Both the position numbers and the translations under genes were made by a program. The notes below the pieces were generated by a model. That model made no database searches, had not been told where the DNA came from, and worked only from the letters and a program-made list of their open reading frames with translations. A stretch of 64,000 bases of DNA. Origin: Luteipulveratus mongoliensis. GTDB lineage: Bacteria > Actinomycetota > Actinomycetes > Actinomycetales > Dermatophilaceae. Location: assembly GCF_001190945.1 (NCBI RefSeq), contig NZ_CP011112.1, positions 2,232,001-2,296,000 of the forward strand, read 5' to 3'. Shown here piece by piece: positions 19,122 to 27,636 of this stretch (the stretch's first letter is position 1; every line of letters starts with the position of its first letter).

Positions 19122-19343
19122 TCAGGCCTCGACGTCGTCGTCGACCAGCTCGTTGTTCTCGACCTGGCGACGGGTCTGGGCATAGGCCCGTTCGATGTAG
19201 CTCTCGAGCTCGGCGCTCTCGACCCGCCAGCTGTTGCCGACCTTGATCGCCGGCAGCTCGCCGCTCTTGACGAGGCTGTAGGCCTGCCGGGCAGAGATGT
19301 TCAACGTCTCGGCGACGTCGGCGATCTGCACAAAGCGAGGCAC
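19122..19343 (-). CDS. Excisionase-type helix-turn-helix DNA-binding protein
   Basis: The 73-residue protein is a single MerR/AlpA-like winged HTH: ADVAETLNISARQAYSLVKSG (about residues 8-28) followed by the wing AIKVGNSWRVESAELESYI (32-50) and an acidic tail. Such small proteins are called excisionase-family, but in actinobacterial core genomes they act as transcription factors; no phage or integrase gene adjoins. GTG 19343 is supported by AGGAG nine bases upstream. It is divergent from the cpaB/cpaE pair, so control of those Tad genes is conceivable. Confidence 0.85.
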   Translation of the reverse strand: MPRFVQIADVAETLNISARQAYSLVKSGELPAIKVGNSWRVESAELESYIERAYAQTRRQVENNELVDDDVEA

Positions 19344-19524
19344 GGGCTGCTCCTGGTCTTCTCGGGTCCGCCCAGCCTAGAGCGACCTGACGCGGCTCGG
19401 CGTACCCGCCTGTGGATATCGCCGGCCGTCGTCCTGACCAACTCCTTACCCTGTGGGCCAACCGTCCGCGCGCCGGCCAGGACACCATGTGGTGCCGCTC
19501 CGTGCGACTCAACAAGGAGGACCC

Positions 19525-20217
19525 GTGGGGGAGACACGTTCGGGCAGGGGAGAGACGGCGCTGCCGCGACCCGCTGCTCAACGACTGCAGAAGCCGTCAT
19601 GGCGGGACAGTCGGCTAGTGATCGGCGTCCTGCTCATCGTGCTGGCCACGGTCGGCGGGGCGACGGTGATCCAACGCTTCGACAACTCGGTCGAGGTGCT
19701 GCAGGCCTCCCGGTCCTTGGTGCCAGGCCAGCCGATCACCAAGGACGACGTACGCACGGTGCGGGTTCGCATCGATCGGGCCGGGAGCACCTACGTCTCG
19801 GCCACTCGTGCCCTGCCGACCGGCCGCCTGGTCCGTGAGGTCCGTCCGGGCGAGCTCCTGCCGCGGTCGGCGATCGGATCGCCCGCGCAGGTCGAGGTGA
19901 AGGCTGTGTCGGTGCGCATCGACCCGTCGTTGGCCGCTGCCCTCGTACCCGGCTCGATCGTCGACGTGTGGGTCAGCGCCAAGCGGGATGTGGCCGGCGC
20001 GGCCACCTATGCCAAGCCGACCCGGATGATCGAGCGTGCGGTGGTCTCGCGCGTCCCGGCGGACGACGGACGCTTCGGCATCGGGTCCGGACAGGACGCG
20101 GCCGTGCACGTGCTCGTGCCCAAGGACCGAGTGGCCGCCGTCATCGGAGCGGTCAACACCGAGGCCAAGGTCACCCTCGTCCCGACCGCCGACTCCCCGC
20201 TGCGGAAGTCGTCGTGA
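19525..20217 (+). CDS. cpaB: SAF-domain pilus assembly protein (CpaB/RcpC-like)
   Basis: The 230-residue protein has a cytoplasmic basic N terminus, one membrane anchor at about 31-48 (RLVIGVLLIVLATVGGATVI), and an SAF domain (about 58-125, ASRSLVPGQPITKDDVRTVRV then VRPGELLPRSAI), as in CpaB/RcpC proteins of Tad pilus systems. A second strand-rich half (130-225) with VDVWVSAKRD resembles the RcpC C-terminal domain. GTG 19525 is placed by AAGGAGG five bases upstream. cpaE overlaps its stop (GTGA). The remaining Tad genes lie 22 kb away. Confidence 0.85.
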   Translation: MGETRSGRGETALPRPAAQRLQKPSWRDSRLVIGVLLIVLATVGGATVIQRFDNSVEVLQASRSLVPGQPITKDDVRTVRVRIDRAGSTYVSATRALPTGRLVREVRPGELLPRSAIGSPAQVEVKAVSVRIDPSLAAALVPGSIVDVWVSAKRDVAGAATYAKPTRMIERAVVSRVPADDGRFGIGSGQDAAVHVLVPKDRVAAVIGAVNTEAKVTLVPTADSPLRKSS

Positions 20218-21647
20218 CGGTCACCGTCCTCACCGGCGTGTCCGCCGCGCTCGAGGCCGAGGTCGCCACACGGCTCGAGCTGGCTCCTGACCTGCGTCTC
20301 GTACGCCGGTGCCCGGACGTGGAGGACCTCCTCGCCGCAGGTGCCGCCCAGGTCGCGCAGACGGCCGTGGTCGGAGCCGACCTGCCGGGCCTGGACCGCA
20401 CCGTGGTCGCTGACCTTCGGGCGGCGGGCTGCTGGGTGGCAGGCGTGCATCGAGCGGGCGACGAGGCCGAGCAGCGCCATCTGCGCCAGCTCGGCGTCGA
20501 ACGCCTGGTGGCGTTGGACGGTCTCCCTGGCGACTGGGCAGACGCCCTCACCCCGACATCCGAGGTGTCCGAGCAGGACGCGGGTCTGGCACAAGCGCAC
20601 GAGACCGATCTGGATGACGCGATCAGCCGCGAGCTGCTCGGTGGGCCGATCGGCCCGATCCTGCGCGCGAGCGGAGGCCCGCCCACGGGCGCCGCAGCCA
20701 CGACACCCGGCGCCGCGTCGGTCATGGGGCCGCCGGCGCCGTTGCCCGCCGCGCACTGGGCGGGCGACGTCGGCCCGCCCGAGGCGCCTCGGAACGAGCG
20801 CGCGCTGATCGTCGTCTGGGGGCCGGCAGGCGCCCCGGGCCGGACGACCGTTGCGGTCAACCTGGCGGCAGAGATCGCCAGGCTTGGGCGCAGCGTCGTG
20901 CTGGTCGACGCCGACACCTACGGAGCGTCCGTGGCTCAGCACCTTGCGCTGCTCGACGAGGCGCCCGGGGTGGCCGCAGCCACGAGGCTCGCCGACGCGG
21001 GGGCCCTGGATCTGCCGCGGCTGGCCGGGATCGCACCGGAAGCAGCGCCCGGTCTGCGGGTGCTGACCGGCCTACCGCGCCCCGACCGGTGGACCGAGCT
21101 ACGCGAGGACGCGTTCGCCGAGGTCCTGCGCCAGTGTCGCCGCCTCGCCGAGGTCACCGTCGTCGATGTCGGGTTCTGCCTCGAAGAAGACGAAGAGCTC
21201 AGCTACGACACCCGGGCTCCTCGCCGCAACGCCACGACGACGGCCGCACTGCGGGAAGCCACCGAGGTGCTGGCCGTAGGCGCGGCGGACCCTGTCGGGC
21301 TGCAGCGCCTGGTCCGCGGGCTCGATGACCTCAAGTCCTTCACCAGCACCCCACGTGTCGTGGTGACCAAGGTGCGCGCATCCGCAGTGGGCGGCTCGCC
21401 CGACCGCCGGATCGCTGAGGCTCTGGACCGATTCGCGGGCGTCCGGGACGTCGTCACCGTGCCGGATGATCGGCCCGCCCTCGACAGCGCCATGCTGGCC
21501 GGGCGCACCCTTGCCGAGGCCGCGCCCAGCTCGCCCGCACGACGGGCGCTGGCCGAGCTGGCGGGCGTCCTGCTCGGCGTCGATGTGGTGCTGCGTCGCA
21601 GAGTGCCGCTCAGGTCACGGCGCGCGGCACGCGCGACATCGGGGTGA
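20214..21647 (+). CDS. cpaE: CpaE-like ParA/MinD-type ATPase
   Basis: The 477-residue protein has an N-terminal receiver-like region (about 1-120), a Pro/Ala-rich linker (about 150-195) and a MinD/ParA-like ATPase domain (about 200-460) with VNLAAEIARLGRSVVLVDAD. The P-loop reads GPAGAPGRTT: the invariant Lys of the Walker A motif is Arg, a variation seen in other actinobacterial CpaE-like proteins. The aspartate of the second motif is kept in VTVVDVGF. CpaE proteins localise Tad pilus assembly to a site in the cell. The start overlaps the cpaB stop (GTGA). No cpaF follows here. Confidence 0.85.
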   Translation: MTVTVLTGVSAALEAEVATRLELAPDLRLVRRCPDVEDLLAAGAAQVAQTAVVGADLPGLDRTVVADLRAAGCWVAGVHRAGDEAEQRHLRQLGVERLVALDGLPGDWADALTPTSEVSEQDAGLAQAHETDLDDAISRELLGGPIGPILRASGGPPTGAAATTPGAASVMGPPAPLPAAHWAGDVGPPEAPRNERALIVVWGPAGAPGRTTVAVNLAAEIARLGRSVVLVDADTYGASVAQHLALLDEAPGVAAATRLADAGALDLPRLAGIAPEAAPGLRVLTGLPRPDRWTELREDAFAEVLRQCRRLAEVTVVDVGFCLEEDEELSYDTRAPRRNATTTAALREATEVLAVGAADPVGLQRLVRGLDDLKSFTSTPRVVVTKVRASAVGGSPDRRIAEALDRFAGVRDVVTVPDDRPALDSAMLAGRTLAEAAPSSPARRALAELAGVLLGVDVVLRRRVPLRSRRAARATSG

Positions 21648-21657
21648 CGATGGCAGG

Positions 21658-23088
21658 ATGACGCGCGTGGCCGAACGTATGAGCTCGCTGGATGCATCCT
21701 TCCTCTACCTGGAGGATCGCAACACGCCGATGCATGTCGGCAGCGTGCTCATCTTCAAGCCCGCGGACGACGGGTTCGACTACGACCGCCTCGTCAGCCT
21801 GGTCACCAACCGGATCGCCTATGTCCCGCGCTACCGGCAGCGGGTGCGAGAGATCCCGGGACGGCTGCTCAACCCGGTCTGGATCGACGACGCCGACTTC
21901 GACGTGACCTATCACGTACGCCGCTCGGCGCTGCCTCGTCCCGGCACCCTCGCGCAGCTCGAGGAATTCGTTGGCCGGATCGAGGCCCGCGCCCTCGACC
22001 GCAAGCGCCCGCTCTGGGAGCTCTACCTCGTCGAGGGGCTCGAGGACGGCCGGTTCGCGATCGTCACCAAGACCCACCAGGCGCTGGTCGACGGCGTGCA
22101 CGCCATCGACATCGGCCAGGTCATCGTCGACTCCGACGTCGAGACGGCCGACCCCGTCCCACACAGCTGGCGGGCGGCACGCGAGCCCAGCAGCGTCGAG
22201 CTCGTCGCCCAGGCGGCCATCGACGTCGTACGCCGACCCGCTCACGTGCTCGATGGCGTCCGGTCCGGACTACTCGATGCCACCAAGGTCGCCGGCCGCG
22301 CCGCCTCCGTGGTCGGTGGCGTCGCTCAGACAGTCGCCCGTTCGGCCGCGCTGCCCGCACCGTCGAGCCCACTCAACCGTGATGTCGGCGCGCATCGCCG
22401 GTTCGTCATGGTCGAGACGGATCTTAAGGATTACCAACGCATTCGGCGCCGGGTCGCCAAGTCGCGGGGTGCCGTCGACATCACCGTGCACGACGTCATC
22501 CTGGCCACAGTGACCGGTGGTCTGAGGGCCTGGCTGCTCACGCGTGGCGAGTCGATGACGACGGGTGAGACGGTGCGCGCGATGGTGCCCGTCAGCACGC
22601 ACGTCGTCGAGGGTGACCGACCGACCGAGCAGGTCGTGCCGTCCTTCGTCGACCTCCCCGTCGGCGAGTCGCGGCCGACGATGCGGCTCCACCAGGTGGC
22701 CTACGCCATGCACCAGCAGATCGAGAGCGGTCAGGGGGTCTCCGCAAGCACGCTCGCCGGACTCGCCGGCTTCGCGCCGCCGACCCTGCACTCATTGGGT
22801 GCCCGGCTCGGCAGTGCGATGTCGCGCCGGCTGTTCAACGTGGTCATCACCAACGTGCCCGGTCCGCAGCAGCCGCTCTACGCGGCGGACGCACTGATGA
22901 CCGCGTCCCACCCGGTGATCCCTCTGGCCAAGGGGCAGGCGCTCGCCATCGGGCTGACGTCGTACGACGGAGGCGTCTACTTCGGTCTCAACGCGGACCG
23001 GGACGCGATGCCCGACGTGGACGTGCTCGGCCAGTGCCTGATCGACGCGCTCGAAGAGCTGCGCGAGGACAAGGAGGTCTTGGCATGA
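21658..23088 (+). CDS. Wax ester synthase/diacylglycerol acyltransferase family protein
   Basis: The 476-residue chain matches the WS/DGAT family, which esterifies acyl-CoA to diacylglycerol or fatty alcohols: SSLDASFLYLE and MHVGSV at the start, the active-site region at residues 140-146, and the C-terminal VVITNVPGPQQPLYAADA and YDGGVYFGLNAD motifs. The catalytic HHxxxDG motif reads HQALVDG: the second His is Gln. Activity may therefore be altered or lost. ATG 21658 is chosen; ATG 21679 is an alternative. DUF6912 starts inside its stop (ATGA). M. tuberculosis also has WS/DGAT genes (Rv3233c/Rv3234c) here. Confidence 0.9.
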   Translation: MTRVAERMSSLDASFLYLEDRNTPMHVGSVLIFKPADDGFDYDRLVSLVTNRIAYVPRYRQRVREIPGRLLNPVWIDDADFDVTYHVRRSALPRPGTLAQLEEFVGRIEARALDRKRPLWELYLVEGLEDGRFAIVTKTHQALVDGVHAIDIGQVIVDSDVETADPVPHSWRAAREPSSVELVAQAAIDVVRRPAHVLDGVRSGLLDATKVAGRAASVVGGVAQTVARSAALPAPSSPLNRDVGAHRRFVMVETDLKDYQRIRRRVAKSRGAVDITVHDVILATVTGGLRAWLLTRGESMTTGETVRAMVPVSTHVVEGDRPTEQVVPSFVDLPVGESRPTMRLHQVAYAMHQQIESGQGVSASTLAGLAGFAPPTLHSLGARLGSAMSRRLFNVVITNVPGPQQPLYAADALMTASHPVIPLAKGQALAIGLTSYDGGVYFGLNADRDAMPDVDVLGQCLIDALEELREDKEVLA

Positions 23089-23507
23089 AGACGATGGTCC
23101 GGGTCTACCTGCCTGTGACGCCGGCGGATCTTGAGGCGCTGTCGGAGACCAACCGGCTGCCCGGCGAGCGGCAAGACGCCTACGCCGTCACCGAGAAGGT
23201 CCGCCGCGACCAGCCGACCGAGGACCCGGAGGTCCTGGAGTTCGGAGCCTTGCAGGACGCGGCCATGGCCAGCGGTGCGAGCAGTGACCGCATCCTGGTG
23301 GCCGCCGCGGACATGCACCCAGGGGTGGTGCGCGAGCCGGACGAAGGAATCGAGACCGCTGTGTCGGTCGAGGGCATCGTGGAGCTGCAGCGCGTCGTCA
23401 GCCTGCACCTGGGCGATCCTGGCGACGACGGCACCGGCGACGATGATGTCGAGCTGTCCTGGTACGACGTGACTGAGCTGGATCAGGTCCGCGCCGAGCT
23501 CGGCTGA
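23085..23507 (+). CDS. DUF6912-family protein
   Basis: The 140-residue protein begins MVRVYLPVTPADLEAL and contains AYAVTEKVR and AAADMHPGVV, ending with an acidic loop and SWYDVTELDQV, which fits the actinobacterial DUF6912 family (Rv3231c-like position in the locus). Function is unknown. No signal peptide or membrane segment is present. Its start overlaps the WS/DGAT stop (ATGA) and its own stop overlaps the next start (TGATG), so the three genes are coupled. Confidence 0.75.
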   Translation: MKTMVRVYLPVTPADLEALSETNRLPGERQDAYAVTEKVRRDQPTEDPEVLEFGALQDAAMASGASSDRILVAAADMHPGVVREPDEGIETAVSVEGIVELQRVVSLHLGDPGDDGTGDDDVELSWYDVTELDQVRAELG

Positions 23508-24580
23508 TGCAAGCAATCGAGCTCGCGCGGCGCGTCAAGCGCGGTTGGACGGCGCCGGTCGACGTCGCCTTCTTCTCGTATGAACCGATGCCGGACGATG
23601 GGCGTCGCCGTGATCTGCCCGGCAGTGCCCGCCGCGCGGTGCGGCAGACGCAGCTCCGCAACGTCTGGCACTCGATCCGAGGCAACGATCTCGAGACGGA
23701 CGCGCAGACCCTTGCCACGCGCCGCGAGCAAACGCATCCGGTCTCGGTTGAGGAACCTTGGCAAGACCTCGTCGATAGGGCCGGTTCGGACGGCGCCACG
23801 CCCTTTCCTCTGTCGCTCGAGGAGTCGGTCGAGCTCGCGAGACGTGTTGTGAATGAACGGTTTCCGGATGTCGTGGCGGCTTGGCTCGGGGGCAGCGTGG
23901 TGCGGGGCAACGCGACGGCGACCTCCGATTTGGACATCACGGTCCTGCTCGACGGTTCGCCCGCACCGTTCCGCGAGTCGCTGATCGAGCAGGGCCTGCC
24001 GGTCGAGCTCTTCGTCCAGACGCCCGCATCGCTGACGCACTACCGGACCAAGGATCAACAACGTCGGCAGCCGACGATGGCTCGCCTGGTCGCAGAGTCG
24101 GTGATCCTGGTCGGCGGCAAGCGCGCAGAGAAGTTGCGCGCGGAGTGTGCCGCCGAGGTCGCAGCGGGACCAAGACCGTTGTCCCAGAACGAGATTGACG
24201 CCCAGCGCTACGCCCTGACCTGCCTGGTCGACGACCTGGTGGGAAGCGTCGAGCCGATGGAGAGAAGCGTGCTCGCCTACGAGGCGTGGGACGCCTCGGC
24301 GCGGCTGTTGCTGGGGCTCGAAGGACGATGGCAGGGCAGCGGCAAGGGGCTGCAGCGCGCGCTCAGTGACTGGCACAGAGACGTCGACATGATCGGCGAC
24401 GAGGACGCCCACTCGCGGAGCGAGGAGTACGAGACCGCCATGGTTGGCCACTACCTCTTCATGACACTCTTCGGCATCGGGGACGCCCCAGCCGGCGTGA
24501 TCCAGGCCGCAGATGGGGTGCTGAGCCGTTGCGGCGGAAGGCTTTTCGAGGGTTACCGGCTCGGCGGCGAGGCGGGCTGA
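23507..24580 (+). CDS. Nucleotidyltransferase-fold protein with extra N-terminal region
   Basis: The 357-residue product has a minimal nucleotidyltransferase core: GGSVVRGNATATSDLDITV at about residues 127-145 gives the GS...DxD metal-binding signature, with a third acidic strand in LPVELFVQT. A C-terminal all-helical part (about 225-340) resembles HEPN/substrate-binding helices of kanamycin-nucleotidyltransferase-like proteins. The first ~95 residues match nothing I recognise. The start at 23507 is fixed only by overlap with the DUF6912 stop; a later start near the LSLEESVELARR helix would remove the extra region. Substrate unknown. It overlaps the convergent hydrolase gene by 28 bases. Confidence 0.72.
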   Translation: MQAIELARRVKRGWTAPVDVAFFSYEPMPDDGRRRDLPGSARRAVRQTQLRNVWHSIRGNDLETDAQTLATRREQTHPVSVEEPWQDLVDRAGSDGATPFPLSLEESVELARRVVNERFPDVVAAWLGGSVVRGNATATSDLDITVLLDGSPAPFRESLIEQGLPVELFVQTPASLTHYRTKDQQRRQPTMARLVAESVILVGGKRAEKLRAECAAEVAAGPRPLSQNEIDAQRYALTCLVDDLVGSVEPMERSVLAYEAWDASARLLLGLEGRWQGSGKGLQRALSDWHRDVDMIGDEDAHSRSEEYETAMVGHYLFMTLFGIGDAPAGVIQAADGVLSRCGGRLFEGYRLGGEAG

Positions 24581-25380
24581 TCCAGCGCCTCCGCGAGGAA
24601 GGGGTCGACCACAGAGTGGTAGCCCTCGGGGTTGTCGAAGCGGACGAAGTGTCCCGCGTCAGCGACCTTCGCCACGCGAATCGCTGGATTGCTGATGTCG
24701 GACACCATGCGCAGCGACTCGTCATTGACGGTGTTGTCGTCCTGGTCGCCGGTGACCAGGAGAGTCGGCACGGTCAGAGCAGCGGCCACGTCGGCCCACG
24801 GAGTTCGTGCGACGCACTGTCCGGTGTGCTTGAGCAAGGGATCGATCTGCGTCGTGGAGGTCGCCCAGCTGCGTAACAGCTCGTCCGACCAGGCCGGGTG
24901 CTCCTTGCGCAAGGCAGCGACCGCTTCTTCGAAGTCATCACGGAACTCCTGCGCCCACTCCTGGGCAGGGTGCTCGTCACGCCAGCCCTTGGCACGTTCG
25001 AGCGGCATCCACGCCGGGTCCTCCAGCACCAGCGCGCCGATGAGGTCGGGTCGTTCGGCCCCGACTCCGGCCGCGACGCCTGCACCCATGGAGTGCCCCA
25101 CCAGCACGTTCTTCGAATCGCCTTGTGCAGCAAGAGATTCCAGAATCCGTACGACGTCAGCGATCATGATCGGCGCAGCCGTCGGCTTGGCCTGCTCGAT
25201 CGTGAGGCGGGGTGAGCCGCCGTGGCCGCGGGCATCCGGGACGACGAGGCGATAGCCGGCCCACCGTCGTACGGCATCGGCCCACACCGCGCCCGAGGCG
25301 AGGAATCCGTGCAGCAGCACGACCGTCGGGCCGGGCTCGCCGTGGACAGAGATCGACAGGTCTGTGGGCTCCGTTGCCAT
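24553..25380 (-). CDS. Alpha/beta hydrolase
   Basis: The 275-residue protein has the alpha/beta-hydrolase fold: oxyanion segment VVLLHGFLASG near residue 22, nucleophile elbow GHSMGAG near residue 95, acid in LLVTGDQDD and His in DAGHFVRF near residue 245. The catalytic triad is complete; substrate is unknown. ATG 25380 sits seven bases after the minus-strand -10 box TAGGGT, pointing to a leaderless transcript and favouring this start over upstream codons. It converges on the nucleotidyltransferase gene. Confidence 0.9.
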   Translation of the reverse strand: MATEPTDLSISVHGEPGPTVVLLHGFLASGAVWADAVRRWAGYRLVVPDARGHGGSPRLTIEQAKPTAAPIMIADVVRILESLAAQGDSKNVLVGHSMGAGVAAGVGAERPDLIGALVLEDPAWMPLERAKGWRDEHPAQEWAQEFRDDFEEAVAALRKEHPAWSDELLRSWATSTTQIDPLLKHTGQCVARTPWADVAAALTVPTLLVTGDQDDNTVNDESLRMVSDISNPAIRVAKVADAGHFVRFDNPEGYHSVVDPFLAEALDQPASPPSR

Positions 25381-25387
25381 GCCGGTC

Positions 25388-25393
25388 ACCCTA
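25388..25393 (-). promoter_or_regulatory. Leaderless -10 box of the hydrolase gene
   Basis: TAGGGT on the minus strand is followed by seven bases and ATG 25380. There is no Shine-Dalgarno sequence in that spacer. Confidence 0.5.
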
Positions 25394-25508
25394 GGCAGCG
25401 TCGTCGCGGAGCGGACACCGGCTGGCGCGGACCATGGTGATGGCCATGCCACGATGGGGTGTCCCACACCTGGACGCCGAAGTCGTCGCCCGAAGGAGCC
25501 TCTTACCC

Positions 25509-27137
25509 ATGGACGCTGTCACTCAGGTCCCCACCCCGCTGAACGAGACTGTTCTCGAGTACGCGCCCGGCAGTGCCGAGCGCGCGAGCCTCGAGGTCGC
25601 CCTGGCCGAGCTGGGCTCGACCCCGGTCGATCTGCCCCACACGATCGGCGGCAAGCGGGTCATGGGCGGAGGGCGCGCGGTGGCCGTCCGCCAGCCGCAC
25701 GCGCACAAGAAGGTCCTGGGCACGCTCAAGAACGCCACCGTCACCGACGCGCAGGCTGCGGTCGACGCTGCGAAGGCTGCGGCTCCCGGCTGGCGCGCGC
25801 TGTCGTTCGACGACCGCGCCGCGATCCTGCTCAAGGCGGCTGACCTGCTCGCCGGCCCGTGGCGTGCGCGCCTCAACGCGGCGACGATGCTGGGCCAGTC
25901 CAAGACGGCGTACCAGGCCGAGATCGATGCGGCGTGCGAGCTGATCGACTTCTGGCGCTTCAACGTCCACTTCGCCCGGCAGGTGCTGGCCGAGCAGCCG
26001 GTCGCCAACTCGCGTGGTGTGTGGAACCGCACCGACCACCGCCCGCTCGAGGGCTTCGTCTACGCGATCACGCCGTTCAACTTCACCGCGATCGCTGGCA
26101 ACCTGCCGACCGCGCCGGCGCTCATGGGCAACACCGTCGTCTGGAAGCCCTCGCCGACCCAGCAGCGCGCGGCCCAGCTGACCATGGAGCTGCTCGAGGC
26201 CGCTGGCCTGCCGCCGGGTGTCATCAACATGGTCACGGGAGATGGCATCAACGTCTCCAAGGTCGCGCTGAACGACCCCGACCTGGCCGGCATCCACTTC
26301 ACCGGCTCGACCGCGACCTTCCAGCACCTGTGGCAGGAGGTCGGCTCCAACCTGCAGAAGTACCGCACGTACCCGCGACTCGTGGGCGAGACCGGCGGCA
26401 AGGACTTCATCCTGGCGCACCCCTCCGCGGACCCAGATGTGTTGCGAACAGCCATGATTCGCGGTGCGTTCGAGTTCCAAGGGCAGAAGTGCTCGGCGGC
26501 TTCACGCGCCTATGTGCCGCAGTCGCTGTGGCGCAAGATCAAGAAGGACCTCGTCTCGCTGACCGAGGGCATCACCCAGGGTGACGTCACCGACCTGTCC
26601 AACTTCATGGGCGCGGTCATCGACTCGCGGGCGTTCGCCAAGCACAAGGAAGCGCTCGACATGGCGCACGCGCACGCCGACATCGACGTGATCGCGGGCG
26701 GCACGTACGACGACTCGGTCGGCTACTTCGTGCGGCCGACGGTGCTTGAGGTGAGCAACCCTGAGAACCAGGTCTTCTCGACCGAGTACTTCGGTCCGAT
26801 CCTTGCGGTGCACGTCTTCCCAGACCGGCAGTACGACAAGGTGCTGGACCAGATGGAGTCCTTCGCGCCGTACGCCCTCACCGGCTCGATCATCGCCCAG
26901 GACCGGGCGGTCGTCGCGGACGCGATGGCACGGCTGCGCTACGCCGCGGGCAACTTCTACATCAACGACAAGCCGACGGGTGCGGTCGTCGGGCAGCAGC
27001 CGTTCGGTGGTGCGCGCGGATCAGGCACCAACGACAAGGCGGGCGCCGCGCAGAACCTCGTGCGCTGGACGAGCACCCGCTCGATCAAGGAGACGTTCGT
27101 CCCGCCGACGGACTACACCTACCCGCACCAGGCCTAG
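25509..27137 (+). CDS. pruA: L-glutamate gamma-semialdehyde dehydrogenase
   Basis: The enzyme oxidises delta-1-pyrroline-5-carboxylate/glutamate semialdehyde to glutamate with NAD, the second step of proline catabolism. The 542-residue chain has the aldehyde dehydrogenase fold: AITPFNFTAIAGN, Glu in VGETGGKD and catalytic Cys in FEFQGQKCSAASRAYV, with the single-function PruA C terminus KETFVPPTDY. ATG 25509 follows AAGGAG at a good distance. No proline dehydrogenase gene adjoins, but the NAD-glutamate dehydrogenase nearby would take glutamate on to 2-oxoglutarate. Its stop is one base from the convergent DUF2505 stop. Confidence 0.96.
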   Translation: MDAVTQVPTPLNETVLEYAPGSAERASLEVALAELGSTPVDLPHTIGGKRVMGGGRAVAVRQPHAHKKVLGTLKNATVTDAQAAVDAAKAAAPGWRALSFDDRAAILLKAADLLAGPWRARLNAATMLGQSKTAYQAEIDAACELIDFWRFNVHFARQVLAEQPVANSRGVWNRTDHRPLEGFVYAITPFNFTAIAGNLPTAPALMGNTVVWKPSPTQQRAAQLTMELLEAAGLPPGVINMVTGDGINVSKVALNDPDLAGIHFTGSTATFQHLWQEVGSNLQKYRTYPRLVGETGGKDFILAHPSADPDVLRTAMIRGAFEFQGQKCSAASRAYVPQSLWRKIKKDLVSLTEGITQGDVTDLSNFMGAVIDSRAFAKHKEALDMAHAHADIDVIAGGTYDDSVGYFVRPTVLEVSNPENQVFSTEYFGPILAVHVFPDRQYDKVLDQMESFAPYALTGSIIAQDRAVVADAMARLRYAAGNFYINDKPTGAVVGQQPFGGARGSGTNDKAGAAQNLVRWTSTRSIKETFVPPTDYTYPHQA

Positions 27138-27138
27138 G

Positions 27139-27636
27139 TCAACCGGCGTTTGCGAGCCACTCGCGGCCGACCGCCGCCTCTGAGCTCGCTGCGGCCTTGA
27201 TGACCGGGGCGACAGCCTTCTCGACCCGGCCGCCGAACAGCGGGATACGCGCTTTGACATCACCGTCGATGACGATGCGCGTCCCGCTGCCTTCGGGACG
27301 TGAGACGGCGCGGCCCTCCATCCCGACCGGCTGACCCTTCATCACCACCTGGATCGTGGCCTCGCGCGATCCGTCGCCGCGGTCAGGGCCCCAGGTCTGG
27401 GTCTCGGTGATGGTGACGGTCCGGCCGACGACGGCCCGCAGCTGCTCGGGGACGCCGTCGGTCGCCATCTCGCGCGTGGCCACGATGACCGTCCGGTCAC
27501 CGTCCGCGGTCACGCTCGTCTGGTACGACGCGGCGCCGGCTTCCTTGCACTTGCGGTCCTGGAAGTCCTTGCTCGCGGTCATCGCCCATACCTCGGCAGG
27601 CGGTGCGTCGTAGGTCCAGTCGACAGTGATCTTCAT
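27139..27636 (-). CDS. DUF2505 (SRPBCC-like) protein
   Basis: The 165-residue protein fits DUF2505, an actinobacterial branch of the START/SRPBCC ligand-binding fold: it opens MKITVDWTYDAPPAEVWAM, contains TVTITETQTWG and ends with a long helix KAVAPVIKAAASSEAAVGREW. These proteins bind hydrophobic ligands in a cavity; ligand unknown. The ATG overlaps the stop of the upstream gene, yet TACCCT lies six bases before it on the minus strand, so it may also be made from its own leaderless transcript. Confidence 0.85.
   Translation of the reverse strand: MKITVDWTYDAPPAEVWAMTASKDFQDRKCKEAGAASYQTSVTADGDRTVIVATREMATDGVPEQLRAVVGRTVTITETQTWGPDRGDGSREATIQVVMKGQPVGMEGRAVSRPEGSGTRIVIDGDVKARIPLFGGRVEKAVAPVIKAAASSEAAVGREWLANAG

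Noticed and set aside
19122-19343. Excisionase-type HTH gene as a sign of a prophage or integrated element
   Set aside because: No integrase, attachment-site repeat or phage gene is near; the gene sits within a conserved core neighbourhood and fits a small chromosomal regulator.
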